DNA of 64,000 nucleotides from JAGHAJ01 sp964559865 [NCBI: uncultured Synergistota bacterium] (GTDB lineage Bacteria; Synergistota; JAGHAJ01). The stretch is taken from the NCBI GenBank assembly GCA_964559865.1, contig CAZLJD010000013.1, positions 18,008 through 82,007 on the forward strand. The letters run 5' to 3'. Below, piece by piece: positions 9,111 through 17,555 of the stretch. Positions within the stretch are counted from its first letter, which is position 1. Each line of letters starts with the position of its first letter. The notes beneath the pieces were generated by a model. The model ran no database searches, was not told the DNA's origin, and saw only the letters and a list, made by a program, of their open reading frames with translations. The position numbers were made by a program, and so were the translations under genes.

Positions 9111-10220
9111 CTAATCCCCCCTTTCTCCTTGGTTTTTGATACGCAATCCGGTTTCCTTATCAAATATCAACATTTTATCCGGATCAAACTTAAATCTCAC
9201 ATTCTCCCCTATTTCAAACCGTATACCCGGAGGCAATTCTATCCTTATAAGACTTTCTCCGATTTTTACAGTCAAAGATCCTATATCGCCCAGGTTTTCA
9301 AACACATAAACTTCTCCTGCCAAATCGCCATCCTCTGCAACAGTCAGGTACATGGGTCTTATTCCCAATATAAACTCCTTTTTACCAGCAGACACCTTTT
9401 CCTTCATAGCAGAAGTGTATCTATCAGGTATGGGAAAACTTCTATCGTGGATTGCACCATAGAACCTGCCATCTCTATATACAATGTTATACGGTACCAA
9501 ATTTATAGCAGGTTCACCAACAAAATCTGCAACAAAAAGGTTCTCTGGATAGTCGTATACTTCTTCTGGTGTTCCTATCTGCTGAAGCACCCCAAAATTC
9601 ATTATTACCACTCTATCAGCCATAGCTAAAGCCTCAAGCTGGTCATGTGTAACAAAGATAACTGTAAGGTTGTTTAATTTCTGTATCCTCTTTATCTCTG
9701 CCCGCAACTGGGTCCTCTGCTCCGTATCTAAGTGGGATAAAGGTTCATCCATTAGGTAAATTGAAGCCTCTCTAACCAGTGCACGTGCAAGAGAAGTTCT
9801 TTGTTGATGACCTCCACTTACTTGAGACGGTCTTTTATCAAGCACGTCATCTATATTAAGCATTTGAGCAACTTCCAAGACCTTTTCGTTTATTTTGTTT
9901 CGCGGAAACTTTCTTATCCGTAGAGGAAAGGCTATATTCTCGTAGAGAGTGAGATGTGGATACAAAGCATATGTCTCGAATGCCATAGCTATATTTCTAT
10001 TTCTCGCCTCTATGTCATTAATAACCTTCCCATCTAACAGGATCTCACCTCTACTTATTTCCTCTATTCCAGCTATCATACGCAAAGTGGAGGACTTTCC
10101 ACAACCCGAAGGTCCCAATATCGCCAAAAACTCCCCCTCTTTACAGGAAAAGTTGAGGTCCTTTACCGCCTCTACATCTCCATAAAACTTCCATACATGT
10201 CTCAGTTCAAGTTTATCCAT
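9111..10220 (-). CDS. Sugar ABC transporter ATPase A (UgpC/MalK type)
   Basis: Cytoplasmic ATPase of a CUT1 importer, about 369 residues: a nucleotide-binding domain, then the C-terminal OB-like regulatory domain of MalK relatives. Walker A is GPSGCGKS (36-43), the signature SGGHQQR begins at 135, Walker B is IYLMDEP, and the switch histidine is in VTHDQ. The usual Q-loop glutamine is replaced by Glu82 (AFETYALYPHL). The longer reading from 10250 is rejected because GGAAGGTGAT lies just before the ATG at 10220. This start overlaps the stop of the preceding ATPase gene by 8 bp. It likely pairs with that second ATPase as a heterodimer. Confidence 0.88.
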   Translation of the reverse strand: MDKLELRHVWKFYGDVEAVKDLNFSCKEGEFLAILGPSGCGKSSTLRMIAGIEEISRGEILLDGKVINDIEARNRNIAMAFETYALYPHLTLYENIAFPLRIRKFPRNKINEKVLEVAQMLNIDDVLDKRPSQVSGGHQQRTSLARALVREASIYLMDEPLSHLDTEQRTQLRAEIKRIQKLNNLTVIFVTHDQLEALAMADRVVIMNFGVLQQIGTPEEVYDYPENLFVADFVGEPAINLVPYNIVYRDGRFYGAIHDRSFPIPDRYTSAMKEKVSAGKKEFILGIRPMYLTVAEDGDLAGEVYVFENLGDIGSLTVKIGESLIRIELPPGIRFEIGENVRFKFDPDKMLIFDKETGLRIKNQGERGD

Positions 10221-11331
10221 TGCTATCACCTTCCACATCAATCCTACCACCAGTCAGAGGATTGAAAAACAAGAGTCGCTTTGGATCATAACTGATGCTA
10301 ATCTTTTCCCCTATCTCAAATTTCACATCCTTCCCCACCCTAATCTTGACCAGATTCCCCCCAAGATGAACACTAACAATGTTAACATTTCCCAACAGTT
10401 CCGTAACATACACCTCGACATTCTCAATTTTAGGAAATCCACTTCTTTCCCCTATCCATATATCAAATGGCCTAACCCCAACCATCAACTCACTTGAAGC
10501 AAGATTAGAAGCAAGCTTACTCAACAGAGAAGGATCTATAGGAAACACTAACCCTCCGTCCACATAAAACTCAGCCCTACCATCTAAACTTCTGATATTA
10601 CCCTTTAGTATGTTCATAGGAGGCTCTCCTACTAAAGACGCAACCAGCGTATTAGATGGCTTTTCAAATATCTCTTCTGGCTCTGCATACTGGAGCACCT
10701 CTCCCTTATTCAACACAATCACCCTTGTCCCCAAGCTCAGCGCTTCCCTAAAGTCGTGTGTAGTATAAACCATGGGTATCCCTGTGTCATGCTGTATCCT
10801 CTTGAACTCCGCTCTCATCTGGTGCCTGAGTTTCGCATCTAAATGAGCAATAGGTTCATCCATTAAATACACGATAGCCTCTTTTATAAGCGCCCTTCCT
10901 AAAGAAACCCTCTGCTTTTGCCCCCCACTTATATGTGCAGGCTTCCTGTCTAACAATTCCTTAATCTGAAGCATCTCAGCCATTTTATGCACTCTCTTCT
11001 TGATTTCCTCTTCCGACAAACCTCTAACTCTTAGTGGAGATGCAAGATTTTCGAAAACACTAAGGTGTGGATAAAGTGCATACTCCTCAAACACCATAGC
11101 AACATTTCTATCTTTGGGTTCAAGATTATTTATCAACTTCCCATTGATATAAATCTCACCCCTTGTTACCATCTCAAGTCCGCTAATCATCTTCAGAGTA
11201 GAAGTCTTCCCAGCACCAGAAGGCCCTAAAATAACTAAAAGCTCTCCCTCTTCAAGAGAAAAGCTTAAATCCTTCACAGCCTCAACTCTACCATAATTCT
11301 TATACACATTTCTAAGCTCCAGCACAGGCAT
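10213..11331 (-). CDS. Sugar ABC transporter ATPase B (UgpC/MalK type)
   Basis: Second MalK-like ATPase in the operon, 372 residues. Walker A is GPSGAGKT (36-43), the signature ISGGQKQR, Walker B VYLMDEP, D-loop IAHLD, switch histidine in TTHDF. As in its neighbour, the Q-loop position is Glu82 (VFEEYALYPHL) instead of glutamine. The two ATPases are clearly homologous but well diverged, so this looks like an established heteromeric pair and not a recent duplication. The only permease genes nearby are one MalF/MalG pair, which supports one ABC complex with two different ATPases. Confidence 0.88.
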   Translation of the reverse strand: MPVLELRNVYKNYGRVEAVKDLSFSLEEGELLVILGPSGAGKTSTLKMISGLEMVTRGEIYINGKLINNLEPKDRNVAMVFEEYALYPHLSVFENLASPLRVRGLSEEEIKKRVHKMAEMLQIKELLDRKPAHISGGQKQRVSLGRALIKEAIVYLMDEPIAHLDAKLRHQMRAEFKRIQHDTGIPMVYTTHDFREALSLGTRVIVLNKGEVLQYAEPEEIFEKPSNTLVASLVGEPPMNILKGNIRSLDGRAEFYVDGGLVFPIDPSLLSKLASNLASSELMVGVRPFDIWIGERSGFPKIENVEVYVTELLGNVNIVSVHLGGNLVKIRVGKDVKFEIGEKISISYDPKRLLFFNPLTGGRIDVEGDSNG

Positions 11332-11344
11332 AAATTATACCCCC

Positions 11345-11833
11345 TTAGATACCAATTGGCAGGGAAGAAGGTAATTCAACTATCTCTATGTCTTCTTCTA
11401 CTGTCTTCTTCTTCAAGAGAAGGATAAACTCCATAGTGGGTGTTATTGAAAAAGGTAACCAATGCCATGTACCCGGTTTTAAGAAGAAGGAGACACTCCC
11501 ATCCACAAAGAAGCATCTTATCTTAGATTCATCAGGTATAGACCCCACGGTAGGAGGACACAAGCAGAATATACCAACCCCTTTTATAGGAATAAATGCC
11601 TCCAAAGTTACCTTATGTCTCTCCATTCTATCAAGGATAAAAGGCCTATCCTTTCTTACTACCTCCAAAAAACCCACCGTTCCCTCACTTCCAAGTGTAG
11701 AGAGATCTGCCAAATCGTGCCAATAGTTGTGATATTGGGATTCAGTTGCAGTCTTCTCGTTAGTAGGCTTGTAAACCAACTCTCCAAACTCTTTAAAACT
11801 TCCAGGCAGTGGAAACTCTATCTTAAGTCCCAT
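11345..11833 (-). CDS. AllA-like cupin (ureidoglycolate lyase family), function unknown
   Basis: Small protein of 162 residues resembling the ureidoglycolate lyase/hydrolase fold. It has RHKVTLEAFIPIKG in the middle, a PDESKIRCFFVDG segment and the metal-site-like GTWHWLPF near the C-terminus. Nothing else nearby suggests purine breakdown. It is the first gene of the sugar transport operon, directly behind its promoter and a strong GGAAGGAGGTG site. A role in modifying or opening an imported sugar derivative is more likely than ureidoglycolate cleavage; this is inference from context. Confidence 0.6.
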   Translation of the reverse strand: MGLKIEFPLPGSFKEFGELVYKPTNEKTATESQYHNYWHDLADLSTLGSEGTVGFLEVVRKDRPFILDRMERHKVTLEAFIPIKGVGIFCLCPPTVGSIPDESKIRCFFVDGSVSFFLKPGTWHWLPFSITPTMEFILLLKKKTVEEDIEIVELPSSLPIGI

Positions 11834-11863
11834 TGTACACCTCCTTCCACGAAGAACTTTTAT

Positions 11864-11877
11864 TGTTATCGATTACA
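11864..11877 (-). promoter_or_regulatory. LacI/GalR-type operator
   Basis: The 14-bp near-palindrome TGTTATCGATTACA, with a central CG, has the shape of operators bound by LacI/GalR regulators. It lies about 6 bp downstream of the -10 box of the ABC operon, over the expected transcription start, where a bound repressor would block transcription. No LacI-family gene is present in the window. Confidence 0.6.
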
Positions 11878-11882
11878 TTGCC

Positions 11883-11911
11883 ATTTTATCACTTCCAGAA
11901 GAGTATGTCAA
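11883..11911 (-). promoter_or_regulatory. Sigma-70 promoter of the sugar ABC operon
   Basis: On the minus strand TTGACA (11906-11911) and TAAAAT (11883-11888) are separated by exactly 17 bp, close to consensus. It drives the cupin-ATPase-ATPase-binding protein-permease-permease-ribokinase operon. The rest of the gap up to 12103 shows no gene or clear structure to me. Confidence 0.75.
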
Positions 11912-12103
11912 TTACGATTAATTATGACTAATCCACTTTGTTCCCGAATCCCGTTTACAAAGAAAAACACAGCAGTAGAGGGTAAAAGGGCAAGTTATAT
12001 ATCCTACCACCCTAAAACACCCCTCTTTGCAGGAGAAGTTCAAAACAAAACCAATATTATCAGGAAAGTTAAAGTTAACCCAAAGAGTAAATTCTATAAA
12101 CTT

Positions 12104-12679
12104 TTAAGGAGAAAACACAAACGGAGAGTCAAACTCCCTCAATAACGGCCAAGAGGCATCTCTTTTATTTACCAGAGGTTCTACAATACCATATTCTTCC
12201 AATGGCCACTGAATATGCAAATCTGGGTCATTCCATCTTATACCGCCTTCGCTATCAGGATCCCAGTAATCACTCACTTTATAAGTAAAATCTGTGTCAT
12301 CTTCGAGAACCACGAATCCATGCGCAAATCCTTCAGGAACAAGCAGTTCCTTTTTGCTATCTCCATCAAGAATAATGCCAAAACTCTTACCATAGGTAGG
12401 TGAACCTCTCCTCAGATCAACTACCACATCATACACCTTTCCTCTGATTACTCGAACAAGTTTTGCCTGAGTATGCCTTGTCTGAAAATGAAGTCCCCTC
12501 AGTACTCCCTTCTTAGACCGAGAGTGGTTATCCTGAACAAAATCTATAGAGATACCATTTTCCTTAAAATCCCTATAGTTATAGCTCTCCATAAAGAACC
12601 CTCTTTCATCGCCAAAAGCAGTTGGTTCTATGACTATCAACCCAGGGAACTCTGTTTTAATAAATTTAAACTTTCCCAT
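12104..12679 (-). CDS. rmlC: dTDP-4-dehydrorhamnose 3,5-epimerase
   Basis: RmlC-type cupin epimerase of about 191 residues that converts dTDP-4-keto-6-deoxy-glucose to the rhamno-configured intermediate. DERGFFMESYN, FVQDNHSRSKKGVLRGLHFQ with the catalytic His, the VYDVVVDLRRGSPTYG block and the FAHGF...DFTYK segment with the Tyr/Asp region are all present. A longer reading from 12709 would start inside the upstream gene. The ATG at 12679 has a GGAGGGGGAG site directly upstream and is preferred. It is the last gene after rmlA and an SDR gene; rmlB and rmlD are not in the window. Confidence 0.88.
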   Translation of the reverse strand: MGKFKFIKTEFPGLIVIEPTAFGDERGFFMESYNYRDFKENGISIDFVQDNHSRSKKGVLRGLHFQTRHTQAKLVRVIRGKVYDVVVDLRRGSPTYGKSFGIILDGDSKKELLVPEGFAHGFVVLEDDTDFTYKVSDYWDPDSEGGIRWNDPDLHIQWPLEEYGIVEPLVNKRDASWPLLREFDSPFVFSP

Positions 12680-12690
12680 TACTCCCCCTC

Positions 12691-13707
12691 CTATAGGATC
12701 TCTCCACATCTGGAGATAGATTTTATTTTGTTATTCCACTCTATAAGTGTCTTGTACCACCCAACAGTCCTCGTAGTTGGATCATCCCATTTAATGGCAC
12801 CTTCTTCCATCTTCTGCCATATCTCTCTTATACCATCCTCGAAAGAAATCTCAGGTTCATATCCCAGTACATCTTTTATCTTACCAAAGTTCACTCTGTA
12901 TGACCTCTTGTCTGGATCCCCATACCAAGAGAACTCAAAGGGCTTATTCAAAGAAGATGTCACCAGCTTTGCAAGTTCCAGTATCTGTATGTTAAGGCTA
13001 TTTCCTCCAACATTAAAAATCTGCTTATTTACTTTCTCGGGGGAAGCCTTCATCACTTGTATAAAGGCATTCGACGTATCCTTAACATGCACAAAAGGAC
13101 GCCACTGAGTACCATCTCTCAGCACCTTCAATTCTCCATAGGTATGGTATGCCCCTACCATACCATTTATCGCTAAGTCAAACCTCATTCTGTAAGAGAA
13201 ACCAAACACAGTAGCCTGGCGCAAAGCAGTAACAGTAAAATTCTCATCTCCTAATACAAGTGTTCCCTGCTCTGCAAGGTAGTTTGCACTTGCATATGTC
13301 GTCAACGGGTTGATGCTGGATTCCTCATCTACCATGCCGTCTTGTGCCCCATATATACTGCAAGAACTCGCAAGTATGTATCTTTTGACGCCTGCCTTTT
13401 TAGAGAGGTGTGCCACCCGTAACCTACCAAGGTAGTTTATATCTATAGTCTTTTGGGGTTCTAACTCACCGGAGGGATCATTTGAAAGTGCAGCAAGGTC
13501 CATCACTACATCTACGTCTCTAAAAACGCTTTCGCCTATATCCCTTATATCTGCTTTCACGATTTCTACTTTATCGGCTACTCCCTTTAACGATTTCTCT
13601 CCGAAGAAAAACCTATCTACCACTTTTACATCATATCCCTCCTCTAATAACAGCCTCACCAACACAGAGCCAATATAACCAGCACCCCCGGTCACAAGTA
13701 CCTTCAT
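12691..13707 (-). CDS. NAD(P)-dependent nucleotide-sugar epimerase/dehydratase-like SDR
   Basis: Extended short-chain dehydrogenase of 338 residues. GGAGYIG (7-13) is the NAD-binding glycine motif, DLAALSNDP and SSCSIYG follow, and the C-terminal part has the [13 protein letters not shown] block typical of nucleotide-sugar enzymes. The catalytic YxxxK is altered: Tyr138 is followed at +4 by Asn142 (YASAN), so the lysine is absent. It overlaps rmlA by 4 bp and is followed by rmlC, so it probably acts on a dTDP-linked sugar. Whether it is active, and on what, cannot be decided here. Confidence 0.8.
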   Translation of the reverse strand: MKVLVTGGAGYIGSVLVRLLLEEGYDVKVVDRFFFGEKSLKGVADKVEIVKADIRDIGESVFRDVDVVMDLAALSNDPSGELEPQKTIDINYLGRLRVAHLSKKAGVKRYILASSCSIYGAQDGMVDEESSINPLTTYASANYLAEQGTLVLGDENFTVTALRQATVFGFSYRMRFDLAINGMVGAYHTYGELKVLRDGTQWRPFVHVKDTSNAFIQVMKASPEKVNKQIFNVGGNSLNIQILELAKLVTSSLNKPFEFSWYGDPDKRSYRVNFGKIKDVLGYEPEISFEDGIREIWQKMEEGAIKWDDPTTRTVGWYKTLIEWNNKIKSISRCGEIL

Positions 13708-14609
13708 ATCAATCCTCCTTCACACTTGGTATTACTGTATCCTACTACTTTCAACAGATAACAACCGTATCCGCTCTTTAAAAGAGAATTAGCCAATTTG
13801 ATCAACCGTTCTTTGTCTATCCACCCATTGTTGTACGCAATCTCCTCTATACAACCTATTTTCAATCCCTGTCTTTCCTCCACAGTCCGTATGAAATTAC
13901 CGGCATCAAGCATCGAAGAGTGTGTTCCAGTATCAAGCCAAGCATAACCCCTACCCATGAGCCTAACGGTAAGCTTACCCCGACTCAAGTACTCCTGGTT
14001 TACAGACGTTATCTCAAGCTCCCCCCTATGAGAAGGTTTTACACCTTTAGCTATACTCACTACATCATTGTCATAAAAGTAAAGACCAACCACCGCATAA
14101 TTGCTCTTAGGGTTTTGGGGCTTTTCTTCTATAGAGAGAACATTACCGTTCTCGTCAAACTCAACCACCCCATACCTCTGCGGGTCGTTTACATAGTAAC
14201 CAAATACTATTCCTCCACCAGAAGATGAAACACTCTTCACACTATCCTGTAAAAGCTCGGTCAAACCGTGCCCAAAAAAGATGTTATCTCCCAATACAAG
14301 ACAAACACTCTCCTTGCCTATAAACTCCTCTCCTATTATGAAAGCCTGTGCAAGCCCTTCTGGTTTTGGTTGAACAGCATAAGAAAGCTTTATACCTATC
14401 TGGCTACCATTTCCTAATAACTCCTCAAACCGGGGCGTATCCTGAGGAGTGGAAATTATGAGTATATCTCTTATCCCTGCAAGCATCAAGATAGAAAGAG
14501 GATAATATATCATAGGCTTATCATAGATAGGTAAAAGCTGCTTACTTACGACCTTAGTCGCTGGATACAACCTCGTTCCACTGCCACCTGCAAGTATTAT
14601 CCCCTTCAT
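13704..14609 (-). CDS. rmlA: Glucose-1-phosphate thymidylyltransferase
   Basis: Nucleotidyltransferase of 301 residues making dTDP-glucose from glucose-1-phosphate and dTTP, the entry step to dTDP-sugars for surface glycans. [16 protein letters not shown] is the signature N-terminus; [16 protein letters not shown], the [11 protein letters not shown] substrate loop, [10 protein letters not shown] and the [10 protein letters not shown] segment are all typical. It is the first gene of the rmlA-SDR-rmlC operon. A TATAAT box lies about 40 bp upstream. Confidence 0.92.
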   Translation of the reverse strand: MKGIILAGGSGTRLYPATKVVSKQLLPIYDKPMIYYPLSILMLAGIRDILIISTPQDTPRFEELLGNGSQIGIKLSYAVQPKPEGLAQAFIIGEEFIGKESVCLVLGDNIFFGHGLTELLQDSVKSVSSSGGGIVFGYYVNDPQRYGVVEFDENGNVLSIEEKPQNPKSNYAVVGLYFYDNDVVSIAKGVKPSHRGELEITSVNQEYLSRGKLTVRLMGRGYAWLDTGTHSSMLDAGNFIRTVEERQGLKIGCIEEIAYNNGWIDKERLIKLANSLLKSGYGCYLLKVVGYSNTKCEGGLI

Positions 14610-14649
14610 TTAGTCCTTTGTCCCCCCAAATATACTCAAGCGCAAGTAA

Positions 14650-14655
14650 ATTATA
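14650..14655 (-). promoter_or_regulatory. Probable -10 box of the rmlA operon
   Basis: TATAAT on the minus strand, about 40 bp before the rmlA start. No good -35 hexamer stands at 17 bp, so the assignment is tentative. Apart from this box and the tRNA promoter, I see no gene in the 14610-14943 gap; it is an adenine-rich stretch with one short AAAGC/GCTTT hairpin near 14850. Confidence 0.4.
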
Positions 14656-14906
14656 TCACACTACTCACATAAATTCTATTAACTATGAATGTAACCATTG
14701 TGTCCCCCGAAAAGGAAAACAAAGTCACAGAATCCGTGGGAACAACAGCATAAGAGCCAAACAATATAGTAACCAAACTAAAAAAGAAATAGGACTAAAC
14801 AACGAGAAGAAAAACAGCACAAAACAATACAGAAACAGAGACAAAAGCTGTAGCTTTCTGAGTTATCGGCGTCCCGAACCACTAAAAAGTCAGACAATTG
14901 TAAAGG

Positions 14907-14935
14907 TTGACTAAGGAAAATTCATGTAGTAAAAT
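14907..14935 (+). promoter_or_regulatory. Promoter of tRNA-Pro
   Basis: TTGACT at 14907-14912 and TAAAAT at 14930-14935 are separated by 17 bp, and the tRNA begins 8 bp after the -10 box. This places transcription start almost at the mature 5' end. Confidence 0.8.
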
Positions 14936-14943
14936 AGAAGTGT

Positions 14944-15021
<78 letters not shown>

Positions 15022-15054
15022 TAATTTTTTGACACTCCTTCAAGGGAACCTACC

Positions 15055-15900
15055 ATGCTAACTCTCAAGGAAATGAGAGAGATCGCAAAGAAGATCTCTT
15101 TTAGATGGAATCCATCAATAGGGCAGAACTTTTTATACGATCATAACACATTAAGAGATATAGTAGAATTTGCAAGTAAATACGAGGCTACCCGTGTAAT
15201 AGAAGTAGGAGCAGGAATGGGAAACCTCACAGAAGCCCTTACAGAACACTTCTCAGACATAGTAGCAATAGAGATAGACAAGAAATTATGCACTTACTTG
15301 AAGGAAAAGTTTTCATGCAACCAAAAAGTAAGAATAATATGCAAAGACATATTGAAAATAGAGCTACAAGAACTATTAAAGCCGGGTTCTCTGTGCGTTT
15401 CCAATATACCCTACTACATTTCTACTCCTCTTATTATGAATTTACTAAAAGCACGGACCTTGTTGAAATCGGTGATACTTCTCACACAGAAAGAAGTTGT
15501 CGAAAGGTTAACAGCAAAACCATCTACGAAAGCATATGGTCCCCTTGCAATCTACACCTATCTCACATCAACGGTCACAAAAATAAAAAATATACCTCCA
15601 ACTGTCTTCTTCCCAAAACCCAAAGTAGAATCCACCCTTATAGAAGTAAAGCCGAAAACATCTACCTCATTTCCCTTTGAGGAAGAGCCGTTTATAAATT
15701 TTCTGCGCAGCATATTTATCCACAGGAGAAAGACTATCTTCAACAATCTAAAAGCCCTCCTACCCGAGATACCCACGAATGAAATATTCTCTCTTCTTTC
15801 CACCTTAAAGATAAGTCATAACTCTCGGGCGGAGGACTTAAAACCAGAAATATGGATAGAGATATTCAAAAGCCTACTTCTTAGCAACTTTATCCTTTAG
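15055..15900 (+). CDS. rsmA: 16S rRNA dimethyladenosine transferase
   Basis: KsgA/RsmA methyltransferase of 281 residues that dimethylates two adjacent adenines in the 3' terminal helix of 16S r[14 protein letters not shown] and the SAM-binding [15 protein letters not shown] are followed by the NIPYYIS catalytic motif, and the C-terminal domain has [12 protein letters not shown]. Its 3' end runs 27 bp into the convergent HU gene, so the two coding regions share their ends on opposite strands. Confidence 0.93.
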   Translation: MLTLKEMREIAKKISFRWNPSIGQNFLYDHNTLRDIVEFASKYEATRVIEVGAGMGNLTEALTEHFSDIVAIEIDKKLCTYLKEKFSCNQKVRIICKDILKIELQELLKPGSLCVSNIPYYISTPLIMNLLKARTLLKSVILLTQKEVVERLTAKPSTKAYGPLAIYTYLTSTVTKIKNIPPTVFFPKPKVESTLIEVKPKTSTSFPFEEEPFINFLRSIFIHRRKTIFNNLKALLPEIPTNEIFSLLSTLKISHNSRAEDLKPEIWIEIFKSLLLSNFIL

Positions 15901-16152
15901 ACCTTTGCCAGCCCTGAAAGCAGGGACTTTCTTGGAAGGTATCTTAATCTCCTTCCCTGTTCTTGGGTTTCTTCCCTTCCTCGACTTTCTCTGTCTTACT
16001 TCAAAGCTACCAAATCCAACTATCTGTACCTTCTCACCAGAGGCAAGTGCCTCCTCAATGCTGCCAAATACTGCATCCACTACAGAGGCTGCAAGCTTCT
16101 TTGTGATACCTGCCTTCTCTGCAACCTTAGAGGCCAGTTCCAATTTAGTCAT
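15874..16152 (-). CDS. hup: DNA-binding protein HU
   Basis: Histone-like HU protein of 92 residues that bends and compacts [22 protein letters not shown] and the signature [21 protein letters not shown] with the proline-tipped arm are present, with a lysine-rich end. It has a strong GGAGGTGAG site. It follows der on the same strand, with a 66-bp gap that shows no clear terminator. The 3' end overlaps rsmA by 27 bp. Confidence 0.95.
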   Translation of the reverse strand: MTKLELASKVAEKAGITKKLAASVVDAVFGSIEEALASGEKVQIVGFGSFEVRQRKSRKGRNPRTGKEIKIPSKKVPAFRAGKGLKDKVAKK

Positions 16153-16218
16153 TCACTCTCACCTCCTTTCCGCAAAGCAGTTGCCTAACTCCCCCTAATC
16201 GTATATTCAACAAAAAAG

Positions 16219-17544
16219 TCAAAAATCCTTTCTCTGTTTGGGTTTCCACCTAAATATTATGGGTGTACCCACAAAACCAAAAGTATAGCGAAGCCTGTTC
16301 TGTAAATAGTTTTCGTAGCTTTTAACAAGTAAGGATTCATCATTGACAAAAAACACTATCGTCGGAGGTTTCACTTCTGCCTGTGTAACATAGTATATCT
16401 TCAACCTCTTGCCTCTTACAACCTGAGGAGCGTGAGAAAAGATTGCATCTCTCAACCATATGTTTAACCTGGAAGTAGGTATCCTTTTAGTATAGCTCTG
16501 GTATACATCTTCAATAGTACTCCACAGAGAGCTAACACCATAGCCGGTGACAGCAGAAGTAAACTTGACAGGCACCCAGCTAAAATATGGTATTTCCCTT
16601 CTCAATAGACTCACAAACCTATCCCTAATAGCATTATCTTCATCAAAAAGATCCCACTTATTAAATACCATAACCACGGATCGATTGGCCTTTTCAACCA
16701 ATGCAACAATTTTCTTGTCCTGGTTTGTCAACCCTTCAAATGCATCTACAACAACCAAACAAACATCCGCATTCATTATAGCGTCTATTGTACGTTGTGT
16801 GGAATAGTACTCCACATTACTTTTCTTTCTGGATTTTCTTCTCAAGCCAGCAGTATCAAGCAAGAGAAATGCCTTATCATCTTTCCTCACGAGAGTGTCT
16901 ATTGCATCTCTCGTTGTACCCGGGATATCTGTAACTATGGCTCTTTCATCTCCAACCATAAGATTAAACAGGGAAGACTTACCAACATTAGGCCTACCCA
17001 CTATCGCAACCTTAACTATCTCTTTTTGCTGAGATGCAGTTTCTTCTTCCTGTGGCATAAAAAGCTTTATCCTTTCCAGAAGTTCATCGATATTCCTCCC
17101 GTGAGATGCAGACACTCCTATGGGCTCACCAAAACCCAGTGCGTAAAATTCACCTATATTATACTCATCCTTTGCGTTATCAACCTTGTTTACAACCAAA
17201 ATTACAGGTTTATCTATCCTCCTAAGCCAATCTGCCACCTCTTCATCGGCAGAAGTCAGCCCCTCCTTTGCATCCACGACAAAAAGCACAACAGATACAC
17301 TCGGTAGCACTCGTAATATCTGTTTTTTTACCTCCTCCCCAAACGGTAAAGATATACCTATACCTCCTGTATCAATCACCTCAAATGGCACATCTTCATA
17401 CTGCGAGAGAGCGTGGATTCTATCCCGTGTAACACCAGGAACAGAATCCACAACAGCCACTCTCTTACCCACAAATCTGTTAAAAAGCGAAGATTTACCA
17501 ACATTTGGTCTTCCAACAATAAGTACTAATCCCTTACCTCCCAA
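16219..17544 (-). CDS. der: Ribosome-assembly GTPase Der (EngA)
   Basis: Tandem-GTPase protein of 441 residues acting in 50S subunit assembly. Two G domains are clear: GRPNVGKSSLFNR near residue 9 with DTGG and NKVD, and GRPNVGKSSLFNL near residue 182 with DTAG and NKWD. The C-terminal KH-like domain follows and ends in a basic tail. It is the last gene of the long secA-to-der run, 11 bp after priA. Confidence 0.95.
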   Translation of the reverse strand: MGGKGLVLIVGRPNVGKSSLFNRFVGKRVAVVDSVPGVTRDRIHALSQYEDVPFEVIDTGGIGISLPFGEEVKKQILRVLPSVSVVLFVVDAKEGLTSADEEVADWLRRIDKPVILVVNKVDNAKDEYNIGEFYALGFGEPIGVSASHGRNIDELLERIKLFMPQEEETASQQKEIVKVAIVGRPNVGKSSLFNLMVGDERAIVTDIPGTTRDAIDTLVRKDDKAFLLLDTAGLRRKSRKKSNVEYYSTQRTIDAIMNADVCLVVVDAFEGLTNQDKKIVALVEKANRSVVMVFNKWDLFDEDNAIRDRFVSLLRREIPYFSWVPVKFTSAVTGYGVSSLWSTIEDVYQSYTKRIPTSRLNIWLRDAIFSHAPQVVRGKRLKIYYVTQAEVKPPTIVFFVNDESLLVKSYENYLQNRLRYTFGFVGTPIIFRWKPKQRKDF

Positions 17545-17555
17545 TTACACTCCCC

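Noticed and set aside
11615-12145. Plus-strand frame crossing the gap before rmlC
   Set aside because: It runs antisense through the cupin gene, its promoter and the rmlC end; no Shine-Dalgarno site or domain.
14610-14943. Possible small RNA or gene in the adenine-rich gap before tRNA-Pro
   Set aside because: Only a very short AAAGC/GCTTT hairpin and the two promoters are supported; no start codon with a ribosome-binding site or conserved structure.
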